A DNA stretch of 22,322 nucleotides from Planctomycetota bacterium (GTDB lineage Bacteria > Planctomycetota > Planctomycetia > Isosphaerales > Isosphaeraceae). Each line of letters opens with the position of its first letter. Positions within the stretch are counted from its first letter, which is position 1. The notes under the pieces were generated by a model that made no database searches, was not told the DNA's origin, and saw nothing but the letters and a program-made list of their open reading frames with translations. Where the stretch lies: assembly GCA_021778575.1 (NCBI GenBank), contig JAJYCH010000007.1, positions 1-22,322 on the forward strand, given 5' to 3'. The translations under genes were made by a program, and so were the position numbers. Of this stretch, positions 1 through 6,443 are shown in pieces.

Positions 1-776
1 GTCCCGCTCTGGACCGTACCGCCGGTGAAGGTCAGCAGGCCGACGTTGTCGCTGTAGTTGTTCAGGTCCCAGGTTGCTCCCGATCCCATGAGTGTGACCG
101 GTTGATTCTCTACCTGATTGGCGGCGAGATTCTTGACGAGAGCCGGGCCGGCGGTGCCGTCGATGACCAGAGGACCGGCGAGGAGGCCCATGCCGCCACC
201 ATGGAGATCGAGTTCGCCCGCGCTGACGGTGGTCGTGCCCGTGTACGTTTCGCCGGATGACGAATCCAGGATCAGGGTTCCGCCGCTCGTCTGGGTCAGC
301 CCGTAGCCGTTGCCCGAGATGGACCCGGTGAAGTCGAGCGTGCCGCCGGCGGCGACATCGAAGGTCTCGGTCGCCGTCAGGGTCGTGGCGATGTCAAATT
401 GCGAGGCGCCTGCGGTGTAGGTGGTCGAGAAGCCGCTCGTCACGGTGATGGCGTTGCCGCTGAACCCGTAACCGGCGCCGTCGATCTCGATCGAAGCGAC
501 GGTCAGACCCGTGATATCGTTGATGTTGGCCAGGTTGGCCGCGGCTGAGGGGAAGTCCAGATCCTCTCCCGAGGTGGGCGTGCCGAGCGTCCAGTTACCG
601 GCGGCGGACCAGAGGTTGCTGGACGCCCCGGTCCAGACGTCGACGGTGGGCGTGATCCGTAATTCCAGCAACTCCGCGTGGGGCGAGAGCCGTCGCAAGA
701 GGCTCGGTCGATCATCCCGACGTCTCCGGTGACTCGGCCGATCCATCCCCGGGCGATCAGCACGCGACTTTCCCAT
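1..776 (-). CDS. Beta-strand-repeat (autotransporter-type) surface protein, 5' part; continues past the left edge
   Basis: The minus frame is open from 776 to the window edge (about 258 codons). After a very basic leader (RRRRDDRPSLLRRLSPH) comes ELLELRITPTVDVWTGA. This is the 'LE-x-R-xxP' motif found at the N-termini of many planctomycete exported proteins, and W-T-G-A is the usual beginning of a passenger repeat region. The rest is rich in G, T, S, N and V, with repeat units such as SGNGYGLTQTSGGTLILDSS and GETYTGTTTVSAGELDL. These match autotransporter-associated beta-strand (PATR-like) repeats, so a long extracellular beta-helix is likely; ligand and role are unknown. The start is uncertain: ATG at 776 has a purine-rich stretch (GGGGACGAAGAAG) upstream, while an in-frame ATG at 746 is the alternative. 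No sigma-54-like promoter was seen upstream. Confidence is high for the coding frame and the repeat class, moderate for the start. Confidence 0.8.
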   Translation of the reverse strand, partial: MGKSRADRPGMDRPSHRRRRDDRPSLLRRLSPHAELLELRITPTVDVWTGASSNLWSAAGNWTLGTPTSGEDLDFPSAAANLANINDITGLTVASIEIDGAGYGFSGNAITVTSGFSTTYTAGASQFDIATTLTATETFDVAAGGTLDFTGSISGNGYGLTQTSGGTLILDSSSGETYTGTTTVSAGELDLHGGGMGLLAGPLVIDGTAGPALVKNLAANQVENQPVTLMGSGATWDLNNYSDNVGLLTFTGGTVQSG

Positions 777-1607
777 GGCTTCTTCGTCCCCAGGTTGATG
801 GTTCCGCAAATCGCGCGAAGGCTCGACTCGCGGCATTGGGCGAGTTCCCGCGAGCGCAATTCGTGATCGGCGTGGTCAGTCGGTGAGCTGTTTGCAGGCT
901 GGGAATTCATCGACGTCGATGAAACCGTCTGACTTTCAATCTAGAACGCGAAGCGCTCTCCGGTTGTCATTTCTTTCTGGAATGTCTCATTTTTTGGGAC
1001 ACTCCTCGCGGAACAGCACCGGCGATTTTGCCCTCGTTCCCGTGGTCCTTCGTGAGAATGCCGTCCGGGACGCTCCAGCGACAGCGTTCAAACACCGTCG
1101 CCGAAGCGGAAAGACCGAGGTGGAGCGTCGATAACGGCATTCCCACGCGGGGGTGTGGAAATGAGAAAGATATGACGTCGAATCCGTGATGGTGTTCAGC
1201 GAAGAGTCTCGTTCGAGCGATTTCTCGGGGATCTCCTGGAGCCGGTCGGAGCACCAGAGCCGTTCGCGCTCGAGTCGCACACATGTAGGGCAGGATTTAT
1301 TCTGCCGAGGACGAATGACCGGCAGGATAAATCCTGCCCTACGAGGCTTTCCACGATGCAAGGCGCTCGTGAACCGCACTAAGTGGGCAGATGGGCGCGG
1401 GTATCCTTAGCATGGGAAGGCCGCGTCGAACGGCTTGAGAAACATCCTGATTTTCAGCTTGAACTGCCGGAACCGCGAAACATGCGTCAAGGCCGGACAA
1501 CCCGGCGCTGTCGCAAGCGAAGCCCGCGAGACAACATTGTCGGACGTCGGCCTCGACAGGACGCGGCACCAGCCGACCAATCCGTCGTCAAACGAAGCCA
1601 GTCTCGA
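777..1607. other. Gene-free stretch between the surface protein and the next minus-strand gene
   Basis: About 830 bp in which I find no convincing gene. The open frames on both strands have arginine- and serine-rich shadow compositions and no usable ribosome binding site. The only clear structure is the inverted REP-like pair at 1285-1342. An imperfect short inverted repeat (CATTCCCAC against GTGGAAATG, about 1138-1163) is weak. The promoter of the surface protein gene should lie near 780-900 but was not recognised. Confidence 0.5.
1285..1342. repeat. Inverted pair of GTAG-footed REP-like hairpins (BIME-like)
   Basis: Two 22-bp arms (1285-1306 and 1321-1342) are inverted copies with one mismatch, separated by 14 nt. 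Each begins, on its own strand, with the tetranucleotide GTAG followed by an imperfect palindrome GGCAGGAT...TTCTGCC. A GTAG foot in front of a small hairpin is the signature of REP sequences mobilised by REP-associated tyrosine transposases (RAYTs), and an inverted pair of REPs is the BIME arrangement. No RAYT gene is in the window. It is not followed by a T-run, so it is not a simple terminator. Confidence 0.6.
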
Positions 1608-2120
1608 TCATCTCTGGAACAACAAGAAACACACCAGCCCGACTCCAAGAATCGCCAGCGGCATGACGACCGTCGCGGCGAGGACCAATCCTTTTCCGAA
1701 CGTCCGAGGGCTTTCGGTTTCGAGGACGGGAGTCTGAACGCGGTTTGTCAGCTCCTCGACTCCAAGGAGTGTCTCCTGCCAGCTTGTGATGATCTCGTTG
1801 GTGACCAAGGTTGAGTCGAGGGCTGATTCATACGGGATCAGATTGATTTGTTTGGGGTATTCCTCGTCGAAATAGGACAGGGCGAGATAATTGAGGCCCG
1901 TCGGCTTCGACCATGAGGAAAATCGGCCTATCGTGATGCTCTTGATCGCCTTGAAGGGAATCTCAACGGCCTGAGCGCAGTCCTCGAGATTGAGAGAATC
2001 CTCGGTCAATCGGAGGCTTCCGCTACCTTCAAAGAGGAAGATGTACTTGCCCCAGAACGAGCGGCTGTACTCGACCGAGGCGAAGTAACACTTGCGCTGG
2101 GATCGGATGTCGGTGATCAC
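1608..2120 (-). CDS. Hypothetical protein with a C-terminal membrane anchor
   Basis: 170 aa, family not recognised. The first 125 or so residues have alternating hydrophobic/polar strands with charged turns (for example FWGKYIFLFEGSGSLRLTED, AVEIPFKAIKSITIGRFSSW). This pattern resembles a small PH-like beta-barrel, but that is only an impression. The tail LVLAATVVMPLAILGVGLVCFLLF (about residues 145-168) is a clear single transmembrane helix ending in QR, so the protein is probably C-tail anchored with the globular part in the cytoplasm. The start is GTG at 2120, with GAGG five bases upstream. It is divergent from the DUF1015 gene and appears monocistronic. Composition and codon use match the neighbours. 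Confidence 0.75.
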   Translation of the reverse strand: MITDIRSQRKCYFASVEYSRSFWGKYIFLFEGSGSLRLTEDSLNLEDCAQAVEIPFKAIKSITIGRFSSWSKPTGLNYLALSYFDEEYPKQINLIPYESALDSTLVTNEIITSWQETLLGVEELTNRVQTPVLETESPRTFGKGLVLAATVVMPLAILGVGLVCFLLFQR

Positions 2121-2384
2121 GTTGACCTCATGAATCGCGGTGGAACGCTCGGGAGCCTTGCGTTCTGAGAGAGGTAACCGCGACGGAGTATTCGCCGGTC
2201 CAAGCGAAATCTTGGACCATGAGCGCCCGATTTCGACGACCTGGGCAAACTCGACGCGGGATTGCCCCGAACCCGCTCCATCCGCTACGATGCCCCTTAG
2301 GTGCCCGTTGCGCCGGCGTTCCGCGTCCCCCCTTTCGCGGTTTCATCCCCTGGTTTCGCATCCTGGTTCCGGACGGCCTCGCCC

Positions 2385-3683
2385 ATGCCCGATATCCGAC
2401 CTTTCCGCGGCGTCCGCTACGATATGGCCCAGGTCGGCGCGATGTCCGACGTGGTCGCCCCTCCCTATGACGTCATCGACTCGTCACTCCAAGAAAAGCT
2501 TTACGAAGCCAGTCCTTACAACATTATCCGGCTCGAACTCAATCGCGAGGAAGCCGACGACTCGCCCGAGTCGAACCGATACACCCGCGCCGCCCGATTT
2601 CTCAAGGAATGGCTCCGGAACGGCGTTCTCCGTGAAGACCCACACCCAGCCTATTACCTCTACAGCCAGACCTTCGAGGTCGAAGGCCAGACCCACACCC
2701 GGAAAGGTTTCCTGGCCCGGGTCCGGCTCGAACCGTTTGGCTCGGGCAAAATTTTTCCGCACGAGCACACGCTTTCCGGTCCCAAGGCCGATCGCCTGGC
2801 CCTGTTCAACGCGACCCAGTACAACCTCAGCCCGATCTTCGGTCTCTATCCCGACGATCCCGGCGAGGTGATCAAGATCGCCGAGGCCGGAATTCGCGAC
2901 AAGACCCCTCAGGAAGCCACCGACCACCTGGGCGTGAAAAACCAGCTCTGGGAAATCCTCGACCCCAAGACGATCACCGCCTTGCAAGGGTTGATGGCTC
3001 CGAAACCGGTCTTCATCGCCGACGGCCACCACCGTTACGAGACGGGTCTGAAGTTTCGCGATGATCTCGAAGCCAAAGGGGAACTGAGCGGCCCCGACGA
3101 CCCGGCAAATTTTTGCCTGATGATGCTGGTCGGCATGAGCGACCCGGGATTATTGATCCAGCCGACTCACCGACTGGTCCGAGGCTTCGTCGGCCTGACC
3201 TCGGAAGCTCTCGCCGCTCGCCTCGACACGGAATTCCTGATCACACCGACCGGCGAAGGGGATGAAGGCTGCCGGAACGCCTGGGATCACATCCAGATCG
3301 CCGACGATCAGGACACTCTCGGATTCGGAACCGTCGAGGACGGGCGCTGGTTCGTCGCGAAGCTCCGGAACACCCAGCGGATGGATCAGCTCACCCCCGA
3401 CCGGAGCCCTGAATGGCGGAGTCTGGGCGTGAGTATCCTCCACGAACTCGTCCTGAACGACCTGCTCGTCAAGATCGGCGCGGCATCCTGCACCTACGTC
3501 CATCAGATTGGCGAAGTCCTCGACAGCGTCAACAAGGAAGCCTGCGACGTTGCCTGCCTCGTTCCCGCCGCTGGCATGGAATACGTCGAGGCGATCGCCT
3601 CAAACCTCGAAAAAATGCCCCCCAAGAGCACCTATTTTTATCCGAAGCTCTTGAGTGGGTTGGTTTTGAATCCCCTGCGCTGA
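2385..3683 (+). CDS. DUF1015 family protein
   Basis: 432 aa, the normal length for the DUF1015 family (PF06245). Conserved landmarks are the N-terminal MPDIRPFRGVRYD, APPYDVI (25-31), PHEHTLSGPK (about 125-134) and DGHHRYETG (213-221). The G-H-H-R signature resembles the ParB/Srx nucleotide-binding motif, and ParB-like proteins include free-serine kinases (SerK, SbnI). A nucleotide-dependent small-molecule kinase or related role is therefore possible but unproven for this family. It is soluble, with no signal peptide. The start at 2385 was chosen because DUF1015 proteins begin with this 'xxIxPFRGxRY' block; an upstream in-frame ATG at 2301 would add 28 residues unlike the family. The SEC-C gene follows 43 bp later on the same strand. 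Confidence 0.9.
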   Translation: MPDIRPFRGVRYDMAQVGAMSDVVAPPYDVIDSSLQEKLYEASPYNIIRLELNREEADDSPESNRYTRAARFLKEWLRNGVLREDPHPAYYLYSQTFEVEGQTHTRKGFLARVRLEPFGSGKIFPHEHTLSGPKADRLALFNATQYNLSPIFGLYPDDPGEVIKIAEAGIRDKTPQEATDHLGVKNQLWEILDPKTITALQGLMAPKPVFIADGHHRYETGLKFRDDLEAKGELSGPDDPANFCLMMLVGMSDPGLLIQPTHRLVRGFVGLTSEALAARLDTEFLITPTGEGDEGCRNAWDHIQIADDQDTLGFGTVEDGRWFVAKLRNTQRMDQLTPDRSPEWRSLGVSILHELVLNDLLVKIGAASCTYVHQIGEVLDSVNKEACDVACLVPAAGMEYVEAIASNLEKMPPKSTYFYPKLLSGLVLNPLR

Positions 3684-3726
3684 GTGGTCGGTAGTCAGTA
3701 GTTAGTGAAACCAGGATCAACTCAGA

Positions 3727-4203
3727 ATGTTCGACAATCGCTGGGATAACTGGGCAGGAGATTTCGCCGAATCGTTCGGCGCGGGGCTTCTCGACCCATC
3801 CGTGCGCAACTTCGTTCCCGATATCTTGACGCAATTTGGCGCGGCGGTTCGCAAGATCGATCGCGACTTCCCGGACGAAGTTTCGGCGGGGACCTTTGCG
3901 ACCGTCATGACCGATGTCATGCCCCGGCTCTCGCTACCGGAACAGGCTCGTCCGCACGTTCCGGAGGTGATCGCCCGGTTTCTCGACTATCTCCAGGACA
4001 GTGGTCGAGTCGGCGAAGGGGCTGACTGGGCGGCACAGATCCGGGTGATCGGCCAGTCCTTCGGCCAGCGGCTCAAGCCGGAAGGGGGCGTCAAGGGGGT
4101 GACCATCCAGCGCCCGGCCGACTCGTCGCCACTGGGACGAAACGACCCGTGCCCGTGCGGGTCAGGCAAGAAATACAAGAAGTGCTGTTATTCGCGCACC
4201 TGA
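3727..4203 (+). CDS. SEC-C motif protein
   Basis: 158 aa. The C-terminus carries a complete SEC-C zinc motif, [19 protein letters not shown] (about 137-155), with ligands C-x-C-x(8)-C-C as in the SecA tail. That motif binds zinc and commonly mediates ribosome or SecB contacts. The N-terminal 130 residues are helical ([30 protein letters not shown]) and not assignable to a known family. It is soluble, probably a small adaptor of unknown target. It lies 43 bp downstream of the DUF1015 gene and may be cotranscribed. The stop codon is embedded in a 14-bp palindrome (4198-4211). Confidence 0.85.
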   Translation: MFDNRWDNWAGDFAESFGAGLLDPSVRNFVPDILTQFGAAVRKIDRDFPDEVSAGTFATVMTDVMPRLSLPEQARPHVPEVIARFLDYLQDSGRVGEGADWAAQIRVIGQSFGQRLKPEGGVKGVTIQRPADSSPLGRNDPCPCGSGKKYKKCCYSRT

Positions 4204-4211
4204 ATTCAGGT
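4198..4211. repeat. 14-bp palindrome over the SEC-C stop codon
   Basis: ACCTGAATTCAGGT is a perfect palindrome that includes the TGA stop. Its 12-bp core, CCTGAATTCAGG, recurs at 8031-8042 just after the stop of the GTPase gene. Confidence 0.6.
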
Positions 4212-4234
4212 CTTTGCATAAGGCCAATCAACAG

Positions 4235-4270
4235 AAAAAGGCGGGGCGCTCTCGAATGGAGCGCCCCGCC
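4235..4270 (-). terminator. Rho-independent terminator of the CsbD-DUF1328 operon (possibly bidirectional)
   Basis: A perfect 12-bp GC-rich stem (4240-4251 with 4259-4270, 7-nt loop) is bordered by five A at 4235-4239, which read as a U-run for minus-strand transcripts. It lies downstream of the DUF1328 stop. The same hairpin could also end plus-strand transcripts from the SEC-C gene, though without a U-run. Confidence 0.75.
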
Positions 4271-4323
4271 GAGAGTTGGCTGACGAGACCGCTTTTTGAA
4301 TTGGCTATCGCGTCTGATCTGGC

Positions 4324-4378
4324 GTAGAGTGGGCGCGGCCCACCATTTTCGATTCGTGGTGGGCGCGGCCCACCTTAC
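4324..4378. repeat. Second type of GTAG-footed REP-like hairpin pair
   Basis: Two copies of the palindrome GTGGGCGCGGCCCAC (4329-4343 and about 4359-4373) are separated by a short AT-rich spacer. The left foot is GTAG (4324-4327) and the right end is TTAC (4375-4378), that is GTAA on the other strand. The layout is the same as the 1285-1342 element but with a different hairpin. It lies between the DUF1328 stop and its terminator. Confidence 0.55.
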
Positions 4379-4409
4379 GAGATCGCGACGCTAATCGGCA
4401 AAACGCTCT

Positions 4410-4586
4410 CTAGACCGTTGGCCCGTTAAGGGCTCGTCGACCGAAGATCAGCGAGACCACGAACAGGACAAGGAACACGAGCGCAAACAACTTGGCGATC
4501 TCGGAAGAGGTTCCGGCCAGACCGGAAAATCCGAGACCCGAGGCGATGATCGCGATGATCGCAAACAGAATGGCCCAGCGAAGCAT
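4410..4586 (-). CDS. DUF1328 small membrane protein (YtjA-like)
   Basis: 58 aa. [20 protein letters not shown] then [20 protein letters not shown] then [11 protein letters not shown] closely follows the DUF1328/YtjA family: two membrane helices with a conserved short G-S-A turn and a basic C-terminus. In proteobacteria such proteins are stress- or stationary-phase-associated inner-membrane proteins of unknown biochemistry. ATG at 4586 has a strong AAGGAG six to seven bases upstream. It follows the CsbD gene by 92 bp with only a hairpin between, and no promoter was seen in the gap, so it is probably the second gene of a sigma-54 operon starting at 5176-5191. The terminator is at 4235-4270. Confidence 0.88.
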   Translation of the reverse strand: MLRWAILFAIIAIIASGLGFSGLAGTSSEIAKLFALVFLVLFVVSLIFGRRALNGPTV

Positions 4587-4639
4587 GGGATGCTCCTTGA
4601 TCGTCCGAAGACGTAAGTGATGGGAGAACAGAGATCCAA

Positions 4640-4669
4640 GGGTGGCGCGGTGTCACGACCGCGCCACCC
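4640..4669 (-). other. Intercistronic hairpin between CsbD and DUF1328 genes
   Basis: A perfect 11-bp stem (4640-4650 with 4659-4669) around an 8-nt loop, with no following U-run on either strand. It more likely stabilises or processes the mRNA between two cotranscribed genes than terminates it. Confidence 0.55.
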
Positions 4670-4678
4670 GTGATGGGT

Positions 4679-5101
4679 TTACTTCGAGCGAAGCGCCAGC
4701 CCAACCACGAGACCAGCCACCAGTCCCACACCGAAGGCCGCCGCAATCGACTGCGCCGGGTTATGGCGGACCAGGTCCTGGCCGGCGTCGAATCGTTCGC
4801 GGGCCTGTTCGGTAACGTTGCCGTACTGGTCGCGGAATCGGTCGCCCGCCTGGTGAGCAAAGTTCCCCACCGCACCGGCGGCCTGCGAGATCACCGAACC
4901 GCCCTTGGCGGTCAGCTCGGTGAGGTACTTCTCGATCGCCTCGCGACCTTCGCCCGTCTTCGACTGGATCTTGCCGACCAACTGGTCGATGTTCCCGCCG
5001 TGAATCTGGAGGTCGTCATCCGTGAGCTGGCCCCACTTTTCCTTGACCTGACCGCGGAGCTTGTTCCACTGACCCTGAATTTCCTGGGCATTGATAGCCA
5101 T
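4679..5101 (-). CDS. CsbD-like domain fused to a DUF883-type glycine-zipper membrane anchor
   Basis: 140 aa. Residues 3-55 (IQGQWNKLRGQVKEKWGQLTDDDL, QLVGKIQSKTG) are a CsbD domain, a family of small general-stress proteins. The middle is amphipathic helix. The C-terminus RHNPAQSIAAAFGVGLVAGL plus VVGLALRSK is the DUF883 C-terminal anchor (R-x-x-P then a glycine zipper, ending in basic residues). CsbD is usually a stand-alone soluble protein, so this tethers it to the membrane. ATG at 5101 was chosen because it has AAGGGAG upstream and begins the CsbD block; an earlier ATG at 5149 would lie inside the leader. The sigma-54 promoter at 5176-5191 gives a leader of about 64 nt. First gene of an operon with DUF1328. 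Confidence 0.87.
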   Translation of the reverse strand: MAINAQEIQGQWNKLRGQVKEKWGQLTDDDLQIHGGNIDQLVGKIQSKTGEGREAIEKYLTELTAKGGSVISQAAGAVGNFAHQAGDRFRDQYGNVTEQARERFDAGQDLVRHNPAQSIAAAFGVGLVAGLVVGLALRSK

Positions 5102-5141
5102 CGTCACGAACTCCCTTGAGCGGTCTAAACGCTTCATTTCC

Positions 5142-5157
5142 CCGACCACCTGGTCGG
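5142..5157 (-). other. Leader hairpin of the CsbD mRNA
   Basis: An inverted repeat of 7-bp arms (CCGACCA / TGGTCGG, 2-nt centre) lies about 8-23 nt after the predicted start of transcription. A very similar element (TCCGACTGGTCGGA, 5600-5613) occupies the equivalent place in the lipoprotein leader. Confidence 0.4.
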
Positions 5158-5175
5158 TCTCTGAATGATTTTTAG

Positions 5176-5191
5176 AGCAAGAGCAATGCCA
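5176..5191 (-). promoter_or_regulatory. Sigma-54 promoter of the CsbD-DUF1328 operon
   Basis: On the minus strand TGGCATTGCTCTTGCT fits the -24/-12 consensus TGGCACG-N4-TTGCW at 10 of 12 positions. The invariant GG and GC are separated by exactly 10 nt. The -12 GC is at 5177-5178, predicting a start near 5165 and a leader of about 64 nt. Confidence 0.75.
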
Positions 5192-5243
5192 ATCAGACGG
5201 AAAAACAAATCTTTAAATCGATGACAGCAATAAGTTGAGACTC

Positions 5244-5291
5244 AAAAACACGAACGCCTGTGGAAACCAAGGTTTCCACAGGCGTTCGTGT
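5244..5291 (-). terminator. Rho-independent terminator of the lipoprotein gene
   Basis: A perfect 20-bp inverted repeat (5249-5268 with 5271-5290, AA centre), extendable by one A-T pair, is followed for minus-strand transcription by five T (the A-run 5244-5248). It lies just downstream of the lipoprotein stop and upstream of the CsbD promoter, insulating the two transcripts. Confidence 0.9.
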
Positions 5292-5337
5292 GATTATCGA
5301 TGCGCCATCGGACGACGACGCCTGCCGACGATCCAAA

Positions 5338-5535
5338 TTACTTGGGCTCGGTGGAGGCCGGAGCGCCTTCTTTGGCGTCGCCCGACTTCTTGATCTCGTC
5401 GGTCTTGATCTCGGTCGCCTTGCCGTTGGGGGTTTCAACGGTCTTTTTCTCTTCGACCTTGGTCTTCTCGTCGCAGCCAACCATACCGATCGAGGCAACA
5501 CCGATAATCAAGGCGGAGGCCAGGAAGCGCTTCAT
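5338..5535 (-). CDS. Small lipoprotein
   Basis: 65 aa. MKRFLASALIIGVASIGMVGC is a signal peptide with a lipobox-like M-V-G-C; Cys21 would be lipidated. The mature part is only about 44 residues, is highly charged and lysine/glutamate-rich (KTKVEEKKTVETPNGKATEI), and ends in low-complexity sequence, so it is probably disordered. No function is recognised; the size is like other short envelope lipoproteins of planctomycetes. ATG at 5535 has AAGGACTTTCCC upstream. A near-consensus sigma-54 promoter lies at 5624-5639 and a perfect terminator at 5244-5291, so it forms its own transcript, divergent from the DUF883 gene at 5857. Confidence 0.85.
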   Translation of the reverse strand: MKRFLASALIIGVASIGMVGCDEKTKVEEKKTVETPNGKATEIKTDEIKKSGDAKEGAPASTEPK

Positions 5536-5599
5536 GGGAAAGTCCTTCGGGGAAACGATGACGGCATCTTGTTCACCCCACTGTTGAGGTTCACGGATG

Positions 5600-5613
5600 T
5601 CCGACTGGTCGGA
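5600..5613 (-). other. Palindrome at the start of the lipoprotein mRNA
   Basis: TCCGACTGGTCGGA has 6-bp arms around TG and coincides with the predicted +1 to +14. It could be a protein-binding site or a 5'-end mRNA hairpin. Confidence 0.35.
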
Positions 5614-5623
5614 TGAATCTCAT

Positions 5624-5639
5624 GGCAACCGCCGTGCCA
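5624..5639 (-). promoter_or_regulatory. Sigma-54 promoter of the lipoprotein gene
   Basis: On the minus strand TGGCACGGCGGTTGCC matches TGGCACG-N4-TTGCW at 11 of 12 positions, one of the two best matches in the window. The predicted start is near 5613, giving a leader of about 78 nt. It is divergent from the promoter at 5743-5758, and the two share about 100 bp of upstream DNA. Confidence 0.82.
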
Positions 5640-5655
5640 CAAGGCACCGGCCGCG

Positions 5656-5669
5656 CCGAATTGAGCAGA
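5656..5669. promoter_or_regulatory. Candidate activator-binding site shared with the regulator's own promoter region
   Basis: CCGAATTGAGCAGA occurs here, between two divergent sigma-54 promoters, and again in inverted orientation at 12378-12391 at the predicted transcript start of the NtrC-family regulator. A related sequence, CCGAGCAGATCAATTC, lies at about 5703-5718. Function is inferred from position only. Confidence 0.3.
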
Positions 5670-5742
5670 ACGCGCCGGGTTCGAGAAATCGCCAAGCATC
5701 GGCCGAGCAGATCAATTCTCGTTTCGGGATCAGTGCCCGAGT

Positions 5743-5758
5743 CGGCACGTTCCTTGCA
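5743..5758 (+). promoter_or_regulatory. Sigma-54 promoter of the DUF883-like gene at 5857
   Basis: CGGCACGTTCCTTGCA matches TGGCACG-N4-TTGCW at 11 of 12 positions, with GG (5744-5745) and GC (5756-5757) at the required spacing. Predicted start near 5769, leader about 88 nt. The leader contains a possible stem-loop (TCAGTC 5771-5776 with GACTGA 5808-5813, and inner TTCCA with TGGAA). Confidence 0.82.
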
Positions 5759-5856
5759 ATTCTCTCGGATTCAGTCGGACTTCCATCTGGAGGTCTGGAA
5801 ACGTCGGGACTGACACCGACCGAGACGAATCACGGTTTCCATAGGGAGTTTCTCCG

Positions 5857-6273
5857 ATGGCGAATAACAAGAATCAGAACGCGAATGGCGGATCGACTCC
5901 CTCGGAGGGGGTTCGCGAACCAATCCAGAACGTCGGCCAGCAAGTCCGGCAGGGGGCCGAGCAGGTCAGCAACCGACTTCGCGAAGGGTACGACACCGCT
6001 CGCGAAGGGGCTCTGCACGGTTACCACGAGGCCGAAGGTCTTGTGTCCCGGAATCCGGCTCCCTCGCTCTTGATCGGCCTGGGCGTCGGCTTCGGGGTGG
6101 GTCTGGTCCTCAGCTCGCTGTTCCAGCGCGAGGAGACCTGGGCCGAGAAATATCTCCCCGAATCGCTTCAGGACGCCCCGGACCGATATCACCGGCTGGT
6201 CGAGTCGTTGCGGTCGTTGCCCAAGACGGTTCACGATCACTTGCCGCACGCCGTTTCCAAGCATCTCGGCTGA
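5857..6273 (+). CDS. DUF883-like membrane-anchored protein
   Basis: 138 aa. Residues 1-60 are polar and helical (VREPIQNVGQQVRQGAEQVS, REGALHGYHEAEGL). Then follows the DUF883 anchor SRNPAPSLLIGLGVGFGVGL plus VLSSLF (about 64-89), with the R-x-x-P entry and a GxGxGxG glycine zipper. Unlike classical ElaB/YqjD proteins, a further 45-residue amphipathic tail follows the helix (WAEKYLPESLQDAPDRYHRL). In E. coli the family are stationary-phase inner-membrane proteins reported to bind ribosomes; that role is not shown here. AGGGAG lies 8 nt before the ATG. Monocistronic: sigma-54 promoter at 5743-5758 and intrinsic terminator at 6316-6351. Confidence 0.85.
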   Translation: MANNKNQNANGGSTPSEGVREPIQNVGQQVRQGAEQVSNRLREGYDTAREGALHGYHEAEGLVSRNPAPSLLIGLGVGFGVGLVLSSLFQREETWAEKYLPESLQDAPDRYHRLVESLRSLPKTVHDHLPHAVSKHLG

Positions 6274-6315
6274 TCTCCGGATTGGCCTGCTTGGGCCGCG
6301 AATCCGTTCGCGCAA

Positions 6316-6351
6316 GGCTGCCCCGACTCGAATCGGGGCGGCCCTTTTTTT
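6316..6351 (+). terminator. Rho-independent terminator after the DUF883-like gene
   Basis: An 11-bp stem with one G-U pair (6316-6326 with 6333-6343, 6-nt loop) is followed by C and seven T (6345-6351). Its position also shows that the next gene must start downstream of here. Confidence 0.88.
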
Positions 6352-6443
6352 GTCGACCGCGACTCGCTACGATCGCGGCGGCGACATCCGTCCGGCCAAT
6401 CTTTCCCAGATCTGAGCGAAATTCCTTTTGGGGCTCTCTCACC

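Noticed and set aside
503..910. Minus-strand open frame of 135 codons
   Set aside because: The adjacent frame encodes the clear W-T-G-A...beta-strand repeat protein; this one is out of frame with it and low in complexity.
883..1410. Several open frames on both strands in the left gene-free stretch
   Set aside because: They overlap one another, lack ribosome binding sites and show no domain-like pattern; one spans the REP-like pair.
2140..2871. Long plus-strand open frame overlapping the DUF1015 gene
   Set aside because: Its composition is S/R/P/T-rich, a shadow of the DUF1015 frame, which has conserved family motifs.
5249..5290. A 20-bp perfect inverted repeat, considered as a transposon end or operator
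   Set aside because: The T-run on the minus strand directly after it and its position after the lipoprotein stop make it an intrinsic terminator.
6282..6443. ATG at 6282 as start of the GTPase gene
   Set aside because: It would place the intrinsic terminator of the preceding gene (6316-6351) inside the coding sequence, and the added residues are arginine-rich and unlike a membrane protein N-terminus.
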